From assembly GCA_963740555.1 (NCBI GenBank), contig CAVUES010000001.1, forward strand, positions 1 through 55,955: 55,955 nt of DNA, in the 5' to 3' direction. Below, piece by piece: positions 1 to 9,051 of this stretch. The position numbers were made by a program, and so were the translations under genes. Source of the stretch: Mayfieldus sp963740555. Lineage in GTDB: Bacteria > Actinomycetota > Thermoleophilia > Solirubrobacterales > 70-9. Each line of letters opens with the position of its first letter. Position 1 is the first letter of the stretch. Under the pieces are notes generated by a model. It was not told where the DNA came from. It was given only the letters and a program-made list of their open reading frames with translations, and made no database searches.

Positions 1-209
1 TCGAGCAGGTCGCCGTGGTGCAGGAATAGGCGTGTCTCACGCTCATGCGGATCGGAGTAGAGGTGGTCGATCCGCTCAGTGTTGAAACTGGAGGAGCGAC
101 GAATGATCCCGTGGACCTCGTATTCCTTCTCGAGCAGCTGTTCGGCGAGATACGACCCGTCCTGGCCCGAGATCCCGCTGATCAGGACCCTTTTTTTGTC
201 CAGGCTCAC
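1..209 (-). CDS. gmd: GDP-mannose 4,6-dehydratase, N-terminal part (runs off the window)
   Basis: The first 69 codons of a short-chain dehydrogenase/reductase enzyme that converts GDP-mannose to GDP-4-keto-6-deoxymannose, the precursor of fucose, rhamnose and perosamine sugars in surface glycans. The Rossmann NAD(P) motif reads GISGQDGSYLAEQLLEKEYE, followed by the family hallmark RRSSSFNTERIDHLY and LHHGDL. The start is GTG at 209, directly before SLDKKRVLISG. Codons 5-7 contain a run of seven A. The gene is divergent from the methyltransferase/glycosyltransferase gene at 272, with about 60 bp between them. The family assignment is firm; the C-terminal part lies outside the window. Confidence 0.9.
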   Translation of the reverse strand, partial: MSLDKKRVLISGISGQDGSYLAEQLLEKEYEVHGIIRRSSSFNTERIDHLYSDPHERETRLFLHHGDLL

Positions 210-271
210 AGTCGGTCAATCGTATGCATGCGTTCGCCATATCGTCCTCCCGCTCTAGACTGGCGCGCTTG

Positions 272-1761
272 ATGGAGGGAGAGAAGAGCCCGCCTCTGAG
301 AGGCAGCGAGGGGCTGGGGACGCTGCCTGGCTCCGAGCGCGATGACCACGACCGCTACGCGGAGATCGCCGCGAGCTTCGATGCCTATGCAGGCAAGGAA
401 GACCTCTGGCTGCGCCGCACCGGGGGCTATCACGACCTGATCGCCGGCATTGCGCGCTCGCTCGTACCGGAGGGGGAAAGAGTCCTCGAGATCGGATGCG
501 GGCGCGCTGACCTGCTCGCCGCGCTGCGGCCCTCGCGCGGAGTGGGAGTCGACGTGAGCGAGGCGATGATCGCCGCCGGACGGAATCGCCATCCGGAGCT
601 CGAGCTCCATCACGGCGCTGGCGAGCAACTCGACCTCGACGAGACCTTCGACTACATCGTCCTCACCGACCTGATCCCCTACGTCGACGACCTACTGCGG
701 CTTTTCGAAGCTTATTTCGCAGGCACTCGCATGCCCGCACACGCGTGATCGTCTCTTTCCACAGCCAGCTCTGGCGGCCGCTGCTGACGGCCATGGCAGC
801 GCTCGGGCTGCGCCCCAATCGCCCGGTCCACAACTGGATCGCTCCTCGCGACCTGATCAATCTGCTCGACCTCGCAGGCTTCGAGGTGGTCTCCCAGCGC
901 AAGGAGATCCTCCTGCCGATGGAGCTCGGACCGATCTCGCGGTTGCTCAACGGCTGGATCGCAAGGCTGCCCGGGATCAGGGGGCTGACGCTGACCTCGT
1001 GGGCAGTCGCACGGCCGTTGCCGGAGAAGCGCTCGGAGATGAAGGTCTCCGTGATCGTTCCCTGCGCAACGAGTCCGGCTCGATCGCCGATCTGGTCGAG
1101 CGGATCCCCGAGGTCGGCGCAGGCACCGAGATCGTCTTCGTCGAGGTGGCTCAGACGACGACACCGGGCTCGAATCGAGGCCGAGGTCGAGCGCCAGTCC
1201 GATCGCGACCTGCGCCTCGTCGCCGCAGGGGACGGGCAAGTGGAATGCGGTCCAGGAGGGATTCGACACGTCGACGGGGGAGCTGCTGGTGATCCTGGAC
1301 GGGGACATCACCGTGGACCCCGAAGAGCTCCAGCGCGTATACGAGGCGATCGCCTCGGGCCATGGAGAGTTCGTGAACGGGAACCGGCTCGTCTACGGGA
1401 TGGAGCCCGGCGCGATGAGATTCCTGAACATGGTCGGCAACAAGTTCTTCGCGGCGCTGCTCAGCCGCGTCCTGGCCAGTATGTCAAGGACACCCTCTGC
1501 GGAACCAAGGCAATCCTGCGTCCGGACTGGGAGCTGATCCGCAGGCGGCGCGACGAGTTCGGTGCGCCGGACCCCTATGGCGACTTCGAGCTGTTGCTTG
1601 GCTCGGCGCTGCTCGGGCTGAAGATCACAAACCTTCCGGTTCGCTACCGGGCGCGAAAGTACGGCGACACGGAGATCCAACGCTTCAGTGGCGGCGCAAT
1701 GTTGGCGAGGCTGGTCGGAGCCGGTTTCCGCCGCATCTGGGTAGAACCGGTAGCCCGCTAG
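272..1761 (+). pseudogene. Methyltransferase-glycosyltransferase (GT2) fusion, broken by about six frameshifts
   Basis: Reading across frames gives one continuous protein. Residues 1 to about 240 form a class I SAM methyltransferase (motif I VLEIGCG at about 71-77, GVGVDVSEAMI following). The rest is a family 2 glycosyltransferase starting KVSVIVPC, then RNESGSIADLVERI, the DxD-type LVILDGDITVDPEEL, and a C-terminal YGDFELLLGSALLG. Frame changes lie near 705-725, 1066, 1146, 1172, 1235 and 1474. Most can be repaired by restoring one base in a short homopolymer (for example CCCTGC[C]GCAAC), which suggests sequence error rather than true decay. The gene ends immediately before the convergent membrane gene (stop 1761, next stop 1762). 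Likely role: polyprenyl-linked or sugar transfer in glycan synthesis, with an attached methylation or capping step (inference). Confidence 0.7.
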
Positions 1762-3643
1762 TCAACGGTTTCCGCGCAGGTCGAACACCCAAAGCGATGC
1801 ATAGCGGGTACTGCTCCGTGGTGCCTGCCGCGCTCGCTGTCTGACCCATCTGAACCAATCGAAGAAGTACGGTGCCATGCTCTTCTCCGGCTTGTGATGG
1901 ACCACATTGAATCTCCAGGCTTTCGGGCTGTAAAGGCAGATTGAAGTCCTGGGAACAGTGCTGATTACATACTGGACCCCCTGATCTCGCAAGTACCGCG
2001 TCATAGCCTCCGCCGTGCGACCGGGAAGCCCGGATCAGGGGAAACAGCCCCGGTACGTCCAGGTTGACAACGTCGTTCCGCTTGTAATCGAAAAGGAACG
2101 GATAATCGGTGGTCACGGCCGCTTCTCCCTTCGGCATCGAGGCCTGTGCCACGCCGTACTCGTAGCGATAACGAGCGGTGGCCTGAAGAGGGTCATAGCC
2201 ATTCCAGATGTTGGCTATCCCCGTGAAACCGATGTCCAACTCTCGCGGCAACGGCGCCAGGATCGCGAGGGCAGACCCGATGGCAACGGCAGCGAGAGCA
2301 GCGCCCCCGTCGCGTCGGCTTCTAAATGGCAGCGCCGCTCCATCGACCAGCATCACGAGCATGGCAACCAGGACGCCCGCCAACAATGGCCATACGTAAC
2401 GCGCCAGGTCGTCGGGGGCTGCACCGGTGGCGACCATCAGTACGACACCGGTGACAACCGCACTCGCGAACGCAAGGATTGGTGCGAATGCCATTCCCTC
2501 GATCCCTCAGGCCTATCAGCACTATTGCGGCGATCACGATTCCCCCGAGCGTCCAGAGGAAACCACCCTGTCCCAAAACGTGAGCCCGCGGCAGAAGAGA
2601 TCCCCGCCAGAAACTCGCAACCCTGGCCATGAGATATTGAAATTGCCGGCGATCGGTGGATACAGAGGCGTCCCGGAAGAGCGCCACAAAGCGATCATCC
2701 AGGGCAGCGCCAACAGACCGGTTACAAGCGGGAAGAAGAGGGCTGCGCGAAACCGCACGCGATAGGTGGCGCCGGCTCTAACGACCAAGACGAGGACGAA
2801 GAGAGCGACTGGGACCGCATGGGAGTTCTCAGCGTCAGCAAGCCGGCGCAAAGGAGCCCGGCAGGGCCAACGCCGACGGTGAGCAGAATTGGCGCGCGAA
2901 CGCTGAATGTCAATCACCACCAGCACTGCTGCAGTTGTAAGGGCGACGACGATGTAGGCGGGCGTCAGATTGGCCCGAAGGTTCTCCCAGAGCGCGAACG
3001 AGATGATCAGTACGGCCCCGAGGAGAAAGCGGGGCCAGTTAGACGACGGGATCAAGACCAGGAGCCCGACGAGCAGAGCACCCACTGCGAAATCTCCCAC
3101 ATAGGCGGCATTCAAGCCGAACGTGGCCGTGAAGAGGGAATCGGAGATTGTCGCTCCCCCCAAACCTGTGATGCGGCGCAGACTGAACGGCTCGATCATG
3201 CCACCGGTTTGGGTCAGCCGATGAAGTAGAGGAACGTAGGCGACAAAGTCGTCGCAAGGGTTCCAGCGCAGTGTGCCGAGGGAATTACCGACCTCATAGA
3301 CGGAAATGGCACCCAACGCGCCGACTGTCGCAATCCAAAGGCCTCGCGGGGTCGGAGTTGTGTTCCAGGCTCCCTTGGATCGAGCAATGGTCCAGATCGC
3401 CAGCATGCAACCAACGAGAATCCAGAGCCAGGCGAACACTGGCCGGTACTGGTTGATGGCGACGAACGCTCCTGCTCCGCACAAGAAAGCGGCCAGGCCC
3501 AAGCAGCCCGCGATACCGGTCGACAGTCGAGGAAGCTGGGGATCGCTCCCCACCCCTCCAATTGCCTTCTCGACAATGCGACCCCAACCCACACAAGCCA
3601 TCACCGTCGCCAAAGCGAAGCCTGAGATCAGGAAAAGCTTCAT
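1762..3643 (-). pseudogene. Multi-pass membrane glycosyltransferase-like protein, frameshifted
   Basis: A polytopic membrane protein of roughly 600 residues, recoverable only by changing frame several times (near 2905, 2825, 2640, 2495 and 2060). The N-terminus MKLFLISGFALATVMACVG starts at the ATG at 3643. Successive hydrophobic segments follow, then PLLHRLTQTGGMIEPFSLRR and ALPWMIALWRSSGTPLYPP, an arrangement seen in GT-C type glycosyltransferases and O-antigen polymerase-like proteins. The soluble C-terminal part ends with TRYLRDQGVQYVISTVPRTS and FDLRGNR. I cannot name the family more closely. The local density of indels matches that of the neighbour at 272-1761, so the gene may be intact in the organism. 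Position between gmd/GT2 and the export operon supports a surface-glycan role. Confidence 0.5.
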
Positions 3644-3655
3644 TCGCGGTGCGGC

Positions 3656-3843
3656 CTAGTAGCTGCCGCCGAGCTTGCGGTGGTCCCAGGTCGCGGCGCG
3701 AAGGGCCCGGAAGCTGATCGCGACCCGCTTCGCCGCCTGCGCCTTCAGTGCTTCCTTGGCGTCGCCCGCCACCGACTCGATTCCCTCCGCGTAGCGCACC
3801 GTAAGCTCCCCGGCGAACCCGGCGACGGTGTCGATGTCGCGGC
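3656..3843 (-). pseudogene. Duplicated C-terminal tail of the neighbouring PPOX-family gene
   Basis: About 60 codons, ending AKRVAISFRALRAATWDHRK then LGGSY and TAG, are a diverged copy of the last 60 codons of the intact PPOX gene at 3960-4427 (VAIRFRAVRTATWDHRKLGG). Several substitutions are conservative (ELTVRYAEG versus ELTLRYADG), so the copy is old or was once a full paralogue. Upstream of the homologous part the frame runs into the hairpin at 3841-3857 with no start codon or flavin-binding N-terminus. It is a gene remnant, not a functional enzyme. Confidence 0.7.
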
Positions 3844-3957
3844 GGCCTTCGGCCGCCTGACCTCTGGTGTCGGCCGGTGCCGCTAGGCGCCGGCACAGGC
3901 ATGTCAGGTGGCATAGCCACCGCAGATCATTTGGCCGCGACACTTTGTGTCGCGGCC
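3841..3957. terminator. Composite two-hairpin intergenic element, copy 1
   Basis: Hairpin A is GGCGGCC-TTC-GGCCGCC (3841-3857). Hairpin B has perfect 11-bp arms GGCCGCGACAC / GTGTCGCGGCC around TTT (3933-3957) and lies directly after the TGA of the PPOX gene at 3960. The same pair of hairpins occurs at 27057-27108, again directly after a stop codon and with the shared edge CCRTCAG. The simplest role is a transcription terminator usable from both sides. The 75 bp between the hairpins here is absent from copy 2. Confidence 0.65.
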
Positions 3958-3959
3958 CA

Positions 3960-4427
3960 TCAGTAGCTGCCGCCGAGCTTTCGGTGGTCCCAGGTCGCGG
4001 TGCGCACGGCGCGAAAGCGGATCGCGACCCGCTTCGCCGCCTGTGCCTTGAGAGCCTCGCGAGCGTCGCCTTCGAGCGAGTCGTTGCCGTCGGCGTAGCG
4101 CAGCGTCAGCTCCTCGGCCAGCGGGAAAACCGTGTCGACGTCCCGATGCACCTCCGCCTCCGCCTCGACCATCACCCCGCGCAGCTCTGAGTATTCGTGT
4201 CCGGTCTCGATCAGCAGGGTGGCGCGGGGATCGCGCTCCAGATTGCGCACCTTCTGCGACTTCGCGTAGGTGTAGACCCACACCTCGCCGTCGCGGGGCA
4301 CGTACCAGAGCGGCATCAGATGGGGCCAGCCGCGCGGGCCGAAGCTGCCGACGACGACGACGCGCTCGTTCTCGATCAGCTCGCGTTGCTCGTCGGGGCT
4401 GAGCTGAATCTCGCCTCTGCGGCTCAC
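3960..4427 (-). CDS. Pyridoxamine 5'-phosphate oxidase (PPOX) family flavin/F420-binding protein
   Basis: 155 residues, the usual size for single-domain split-barrel PPOX proteins of actinobacteria. These bind FMN or F420 and reduce small substrates. The core reads VVVVGSFGPRGWPHLMPLWY, then VWVYTYAKSQKVRNLERDPR and ATLLIETGHEYSELRGVMVE, the classic beta-barrel pattern. The C-terminal end is TWDHRKLGGSY. The GTG start at 4427 overlaps the stop of the penicillin acylase gene as GTGA, so translation is probably coupled, and this is the last gene of the wzt-wzm-acylase-PPOX operon. Longer in-frame starts would lie inside the acylase gene. The substrate is unknown. A C-terminal remnant of a paralogue lies just downstream. 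Confidence 0.8.
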   Translation of the reverse strand: MSRRGEIQLSPDEQRELIENERVVVVGSFGPRGWPHLMPLWYVPRDGEVWVYTYAKSQKVRNLERDPRATLLIETGHEYSELRGVMVEAEAEVHRDVDTVFPLAEELTLRYADGNDSLEGDAREALKAQAAKRVAIRFRAVRTATWDHRKLGGSY

Positions 4428-6850
4428 CGAACAACTCCCGCCCGCATGCTCGGATTCGCATCCGCCGCGGGCGGGTGGAGCTTCAGGATCTGCCACGGCC
4501 CCTCGCCCGCCATCGGCTGCGTGCGGCCCTCGAGCCAATCCTGCTGGAGGTCGTCGTAGTGGGGGCTGGCCGGGTGTCCCGACTGGCCCGTGAACATCTG
4601 CCAGCGTGAGCTGTCGGGGTCTCCCGGGTCGGCGACCATGCGCCAGCTCGGTGCCCAGACGGCGCGAAACGGGCGGTTGGGGTCGTAGGCGATCTGGCTC
4701 ACGGTCTCCTCGGCGCCACCGGTCGGCAGGCGGCGGTTGAGGAGCCGTCGCAGCAGCGGGTTTGCGGCGCCTAATGCGTGCGGGAACTCCATCTCGTGGA
4801 CGCGTCCCCAGGTCCATCCTTCAGGGTCGGGGCCGAATCGGTCCGTGAGGTCGTCGAGGGCGCCGCGCAGGGCGTCGAGCACCAGGTCGTCCCAGGGCCG
4901 CCCGATCAGCCCGTCATCGCCCTCCGCCCAGAGGGCCAGCAGGTGCGACTGCCAGCGCCAGGGCGAGGTCGTGTGTGGAGTGAAGCCGTTGTCGGCGCGG
5001 TCCAAGTAGCGCTCGGCGATGTCGCGGTCGCCGATCGCGGCGCGCGTGAACTCGCGACCCAGACGCAGCGTGAATGCCTGATAGATCGTCGCCGCGACCG
5101 AGCTTGCGGCCATCGACCCGTCCCAGCTGCGCAGCCGCTCGATCGCCTGGATCTCCCTCTGGGCCGGCGGGGTCAGACGGGCGAGGCGGCGCGCCGTCTC
5201 CAGACCGGGGATTGAGTGCAAGTCGGACTGCATGCGCTCGAATCCGAAGATGTCGTGCTCGTCGCTTTTCGACAGCAGGTCCTCGATCCTGCGAGCGCGG
5301 TACCCGTCCAGGTACTCGCTGGTTATGTGGTGCGGGTAGCCGTCTCCGACGATCCGGTTATTGGCGGTGACGACGTAGCCGCTCTTTGGGTCGACGAGCT
5401 GCGGCAGCTCGTCGTAAGGCACGGTCCCCTCCCATTCGTACTCGCCGCTCCAGCCCGGCTTCGGCAGGTCGGGGCAATCGCCGCGGCGGATCGGCAGACG
5501 GCCGACCAGCTTGTAGCCGATCGACCCATGGCGGTCCGCCCAGACGAGGTTCGAGACCGGGGTGGTGTGCTCGCGCAGCTGCTCGACCAGCTCCGGCCCC
5601 GACCTCGTGTCGAGCACGCCGAGATTGGACGCCGTCACGGTTGGCTCGTCGAGGCTTATCCAGCGCAGCGCCAGCGGCTCGCCACTGTCGGCGCCCAGCG
5701 GCTCATTGACGATCGGGCCGTGGTGCGTGCGGCGAACCTCCAGCACCTCCGGTTTCGAGCGGCCCTTGACCTCGATCTCCTCCCGTTCGATCTCGAGCGG
5801 CAACCAATCGCCCTCGAACAGGTAGCGCTCGCCGTCGATGCGCTCTATGAACAGGTCTTGGACGTCGGCCATCACGTTGGTGAAGGTCCAGACGACGTCG
5901 TCGTTCTGGCCCATGTAGATGCCCGGCAGACCGGCCATCGACGCCCCACACGCCCTGCGACCTCCCTGTTCGAGCCCGATCTGGAACCAGATCCCGGGCA
6001 TGCTCGGCGGCAGGTGCGGGTCGCCGGCGATCAGCGGCCTGCCGTTGGCGGTCAGCTTCCCGGTCACCGCCCAGTTGTTGGAGCCGCTCGCCCCGATCGC
6101 CTGCCCGAGCGAGTTGCGAATCTTGGCGATCTGGCGCGCGGTCGCCATCCCGTCGCCGCTCCAACTCTCCTGGAGCACGATCGGGTTGCCGGCCGGATAG
6201 GTGGGGTCGATGCGGGCGGCCAGCTCGGGACCCAGCTCGTGCAGCATGTCGGCGCGCAGCAGCTCCCGCTCCCAGTTGGTCGACAACCCGAAGGCGAGCA
6301 GCTTCCCGATCGCCAACATGTCGGCCGGCCGCCAGGGCTCGAAGTCGAGTCGCAGCAGCTGCATCTCGAAGGGCAGAGCCCGCGCGTCGGCGACGGCCGC
6401 GGCGACCCCGGCGCAGTAGCAGTCCAGAAGCGCCCGCAGCTCGGGGGGCAGATCCGCCTCTTCGCGCTCCGCGGCGCGGCGGATGCCCAGCGTGCGCATC
6501 AGCCGGTCGGGCGGCAGACCCTCATCGCCGGCGATCTCCGACAGGCGTCCGGCCGTAACCCGGCGGTAGAAGTCCATCTGCCAGAGGCGCTCGCGCGCAT
6601 GGCAGAAGCCCTGCCCGAACCAGAGGTCCTCGGGGCTGCCGGCGCGCACTTGGGGCACGCCCCAGCGGTCGGTGGCGATCTCGATCGGGGCCGAGATTCC
6701 GGCCACCTGGACGCTTCCCGACCACTTCGGCAGCGGGCGGCGCAGCAGCCGCTGCCAGAGAGCGCCGAGGGCCGCGCCGCCGAGCGCGGCGCCGGCCGCG
6801 GTCGCGATCGCCCCCGAGATCGCGAGCCGGCGGGAGAGTGGCGCGCTCAT
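4424..6850 (-). CDS. Penicillin acylase family protein (N-terminal nucleophile hydrolase)
   Basis: 808 residues, normal for the penicillin G/acyl-homoserine lactone acylase family, which hydrolyses amide bonds outside the cytoplasm after autocatalytic cleavage. The N-terminus has SRRLAISGAIATAAGAALGG, a hydrophobic export or anchor segment after twin arginines. The alpha-chain motif GQGFCHARERLWQMDF is at about 79-94. The cleavage/nucleophile site GSNNWAV places the catalytic Ser at about 257, with GDPHLP about 20 residues on. The beta-chain continues to the stop at 4424. The gene starts inside the stop of the ABC permease (ATGA at 6847-6850) and overlaps the PPOX start, so it is embedded in the polysaccharide-export operon. 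The substrate could be an N-acylated sugar or peptide on the exported product (inference). Confidence 0.88.
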   Translation of the reverse strand: MSAPLSRRLAISGAIATAAGAALGGAALGALWQRLLRRPLPKWSGSVQVAGISAPIEIATDRWGVPQVRAGSPEDLWFGQGFCHARERLWQMDFYRRVTAGRLSEIAGDEGLPPDRLMRTLGIRRAAEREEADLPPELRALLDCYCAGVAAAVADARALPFEMQLLRLDFEPWRPADMLAIGKLLAFGLSTNWERELLRADMLHELGPELAARIDPTYPAGNPIVLQESWSGDGMATARQIAKIRNSLGQAIGASGSNNWAVTGKLTANGRPLIAGDPHLPPSMPGIWFQIGLEQGGRRACGASMAGLPGIYMGQNDDVVWTFTNVMADVQDLFIERIDGERYLFEGDWLPLEIEREEIEVKGRSKPEVLEVRRTHHGPIVNEPLGADSGEPLALRWISLDEPTVTASNLGVLDTRSGPELVEQLREHTTPVSNLVWADRHGSIGYKLVGRLPIRRGDCPDLPKPGWSGEYEWEGTVPYDELPQLVDPKSGYVVTANNRIVGDGYPHHITSEYLDGYRARRIEDLLSKSDEHDIFGFERMQSDLHSIPGLETARRLARLTPPAQREIQAIERLRSWDGSMAASSVAATIYQAFTLRLGREFTRAAIGDRDIAERYLDRADNGFTPHTTSPWRWQSHLLALWAEGDDGLIGRPWDDLVLDALRGALDDLTDRFGPDPEGWTWGRVHEMEFPHALGAANPLLRRLLNRRLPTGGAEETVSQIAYDPNRPFRAVWAPSWRMVADPGDPDSSRWQMFTGQSGHPASPHYDDLQQDWLEGRTQPMAGEGPWQILKLHPPAADANPSMRAGVVR

Positions 6851-7692
6851 AGCTCCTCGGCCATTCGTGGTGCCTCGCGGGCGAAGACCCAGATCGACAG
6901 AACGCAGATCGCCACGAACATCGCCACCGCCGCCAGCAGGCGCGGCAGCCCACCAGCGGCGTCAATCGCCCCCGGGGCGGAGGGGTCGATGATCCACTCG
7001 CGGGCGGCGAGGAAGATCGGGGTGAGCGGGTTGAGCAGGATCACCCAGCGGAACTGGTGCGGCACTCTGTCGAGCGTGTAGAGGACCGGGGTCGCGTAGA
7101 AGAGCGTCTGCGCGGCCACGGACCAGATGATCTGCACATCGCGAAAGCGCACGTAGAGCGCCGAGAGAATCGCCGAGACCGCGGTCGTCAGCACCAGCAG
7201 GGGCAGCAGCAGAACCGGCAGCAACAGCCAGGTCCAGTAGGGCCCGGCGCCGTAGGCGAGGATGAAGACGAAGACGACGACCATGTTCACCCCCAGCGTG
7301 AACAGGCTCGTGACCACCCAGGCGATGGGGATCGCCAGCCGCGGGAACTGCATCTTGCGCACCACGCCCTCCTCCTCGACCAGCGACGCCAGCGCCTTCT
7401 ACGTCGCCTCGACGAAGAAGTTGAAGAGCATGACGTCGAACAGCAGCAGGATCGGATAGTTGTGGATGTCGCCACCGATGGGGATGATCTGCGTGAAGAC
7501 GAAGAGCAGGACCCCGAACAGCATCAGCGGGCGGATCAGGGTCCAGACATAGCCGAGCACCGCGCCGACGTAGGTGACCTTGAAGTTGTTGACCGCGATC
7601 AGCCACAGCAGGTCGAAGAAGCGCCGCCAACCTCCGCCCAGCGCTGACGGCCCGGGAACCTTGCGCAATTGCCCGACTTCCGCCGCGTTCAT
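6847..7692 (-). pseudogene. wzm: ABC-2 type polysaccharide export permease (Wzm/TagG-like), interrupted by an in-frame TAG
   Basis: The membrane half of an O-antigen/teichoic-acid type ABC exporter that moves a lipid-linked glycan across the inner membrane. Starting at ATG 7692 it reads NNFKVTYVGAVLGYVWTLIR, LMLFGVLLFVFTQIIP and FNFFVEAT. A TAG at 7399-7401 follows, and then the same frame continues KALASLVEEEGVVRKMQFPR and on to LNPLTPIFLAAREWI. There is no frame change, so a single base (for example CAG to TAG) separates it from an intact 281-residue permease. The TAG is in the region joining the second and third membrane segments. The start overlaps the Wzt stop (ATGA) and the stop overlaps the acylase start (ATGA). 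It could be a sequence error, a true nonsense mutation or readthrough; the coding pattern downstream is undegraded. Confidence 0.8.
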
Positions 7693-8975
7693 TCGGGCTC
7701 CACCGGTGTCACCTGCATCTCGTGCTCTGGGATGACCACCCCCGCCGAGTCCTGATCGCCGAAGACGACGAATCCGAGCACCTGCGGGGCCCAAAGCGCG
7801 ACGTCATTGCGATTCCGGGTTCGGGCCACCCCCTGGTGGAGGTAGTAGCGCCCCGGCGAGAGAAGGTTTTCGACGTCAACGCTCACCTGCACGCGCTGAC
7901 CGGGGGCCAAGCCGCGCGTCTCGCCCGAGGCGGAGAGAGCCGCCCGGAACTGGTGCACGTAGGCATCGTCCGCGCTTGCGATCACGAAACCGAATTGCGG
8001 GTCGGGTAAATCCCCCTGCGCTTCCAGCAGCGCCCGGATGCGGATCTGCCTTCCCTGCTCGATGTTGGTGATCCGGCCCCCGTTTTGGTCTTCGAGCCAG
8101 ACGTCGAGCAGGCGAATGCCCTCCGCGACCGCGGTGACCTCGCCTTCGCGAAACTCGTAGCCATTCTCGAAGTTGAGCTGCAGGTACCGTCGGGCAACTT
8201 CACCTGGATCCCCGATCTCGACCATTCGGCCCTCGCTCAGGAGCATCGCCCGATGGCAGTACTCCTCGACAGCCGCCATGTCGTGGGTCACGAGAACGAT
8301 CGTCTTTCCTTTGTCCCGCATGTTGCGGAAGACGTCGGCGCACTTCTGCTGGAAGGCGGCGTCGCCGACCGCGAGCACTTCGTCGATCAGCAGGATGTCG
8401 GTATCCGCCTGGATCATCACCGAGAAGCCCAGGCGGACCAGCATCCCGGACGAGTAGTTCTTCAGCTTCACCTCGACGAACTCTTCGAGATCGGCGAACT
8501 CGAGCACCTGGTCGAGCCGGCGCCGCGCCTCTTTCGGCGTCAGACCCATCATCACGCCGTTCAGCACGACGTTCTCGCGCGCCGACAGCTCCATGTCGAA
8601 GCCGACACCAAGCTCGATGAATGGGGCGAGGGTGCCGGCCATCCTGATGCTGCCGGCGTCGGCGCGGTAGATGCTCGCCATGATCTTCAGCAGCGTGCTC
8701 TTGCCGGAGCCGTTTCGGCCCACGATGCCGAAGAACTCGCCCCGGTGGACGTCGAAGCTGACGTCGCGAAGGGCCTCGAGCCGCCGGTACTCCTGGCGTG
8801 CGAACGGCCTTGCCAGGCGCTCTTTGAGGCGGTCGATGCGATGAGTGGGGATGCGAAAGGTCTTCTCGACTCCTCGCACTTCGATCGCGACACGGCCCGC
8901 GGTCACGTTCGCCGCTCCCTCGCCGACGCCGTTCCCGTCGCTCGCGCCGGCGTCCGCAAGTGTGTCGAGCGCCAC
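7689..8975 (-). CDS. wzt: ABC transporter ATP-binding protein with C-terminal substrate-binding domain (Wzt-like)
   Basis: 428 residues. The nucleotide-binding domain has Walker A GRNGSGKS at about 86-93, signature NYSSGM at about 173-178, Walker B ILLIDEV at about 194-200 and the switch His in VTHDM at about 231. About 170 further residues after the NBD form a Wzt-type C-terminal beta-sandwich (LLDVWLEDQNGGRITNIEQG onward) that in this family recognises the modified end of the glycan before export. It powers the permease encoded next, with which it overlaps by ATGA. The first 28 residues are low-complexity. The MBL hydrolase gene lies about 75 bp upstream on the same strand. Confidence 0.92.
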   Translation of the reverse strand: MALDTLADAGASDGNGVGEGAANVTAGRVAIEVRGVEKTFRIPTHRIDRLKERLARPFARQEYRRLEALRDVSFDVHRGEFFGIVGRNGSGKSTLLKIMASIYRADAGSIRMAGTLAPFIELGVGFDMELSARENVVLNGVMMGLTPKEARRRLDQVLEFADLEEFVEVKLKNYSSGMLVRLGFSVMIQADTDILLIDEVLAVGDAAFQQKCADVFRNMRDKGKTIVLVTHDMAAVEEYCHRAMLLSEGRMVEIGDPGEVARRYLQLNFENGYEFREGEVTAVAEGIRLLDVWLEDQNGGRITNIEQGRQIRIRALLEAQGDLPDPQFGFVIASADDAYVHQFRAALSASGETRGLAPGQRVQVSVDVENLLSPGRYYLHQGVARTRNRNDVALWAPQVLGFVVFGDQDSAGVVIPEHEMQVTPVEPE

Positions 8976-9051
8976 GCGAGAACGCTACCGCGCGGCGCCT
9001 ATGATCGGTTCGGCGGCACTTCGACGAGCGGTCGAGGATGGAAATGGCGCC

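Noticed and set aside
5216..7081. 621-codon open frame on the plus strand
   Set aside because: It is antisense to the penicillin acylase gene, which has full family motifs; GC-rich codon bias keeps the opposite frame open.
7399..7401. Programmed TAG recoding by the unusual tRNA at 54912
   Set aside because: Its anticodon is CAG, which reads CUG and not UAG; no other support for recoding.
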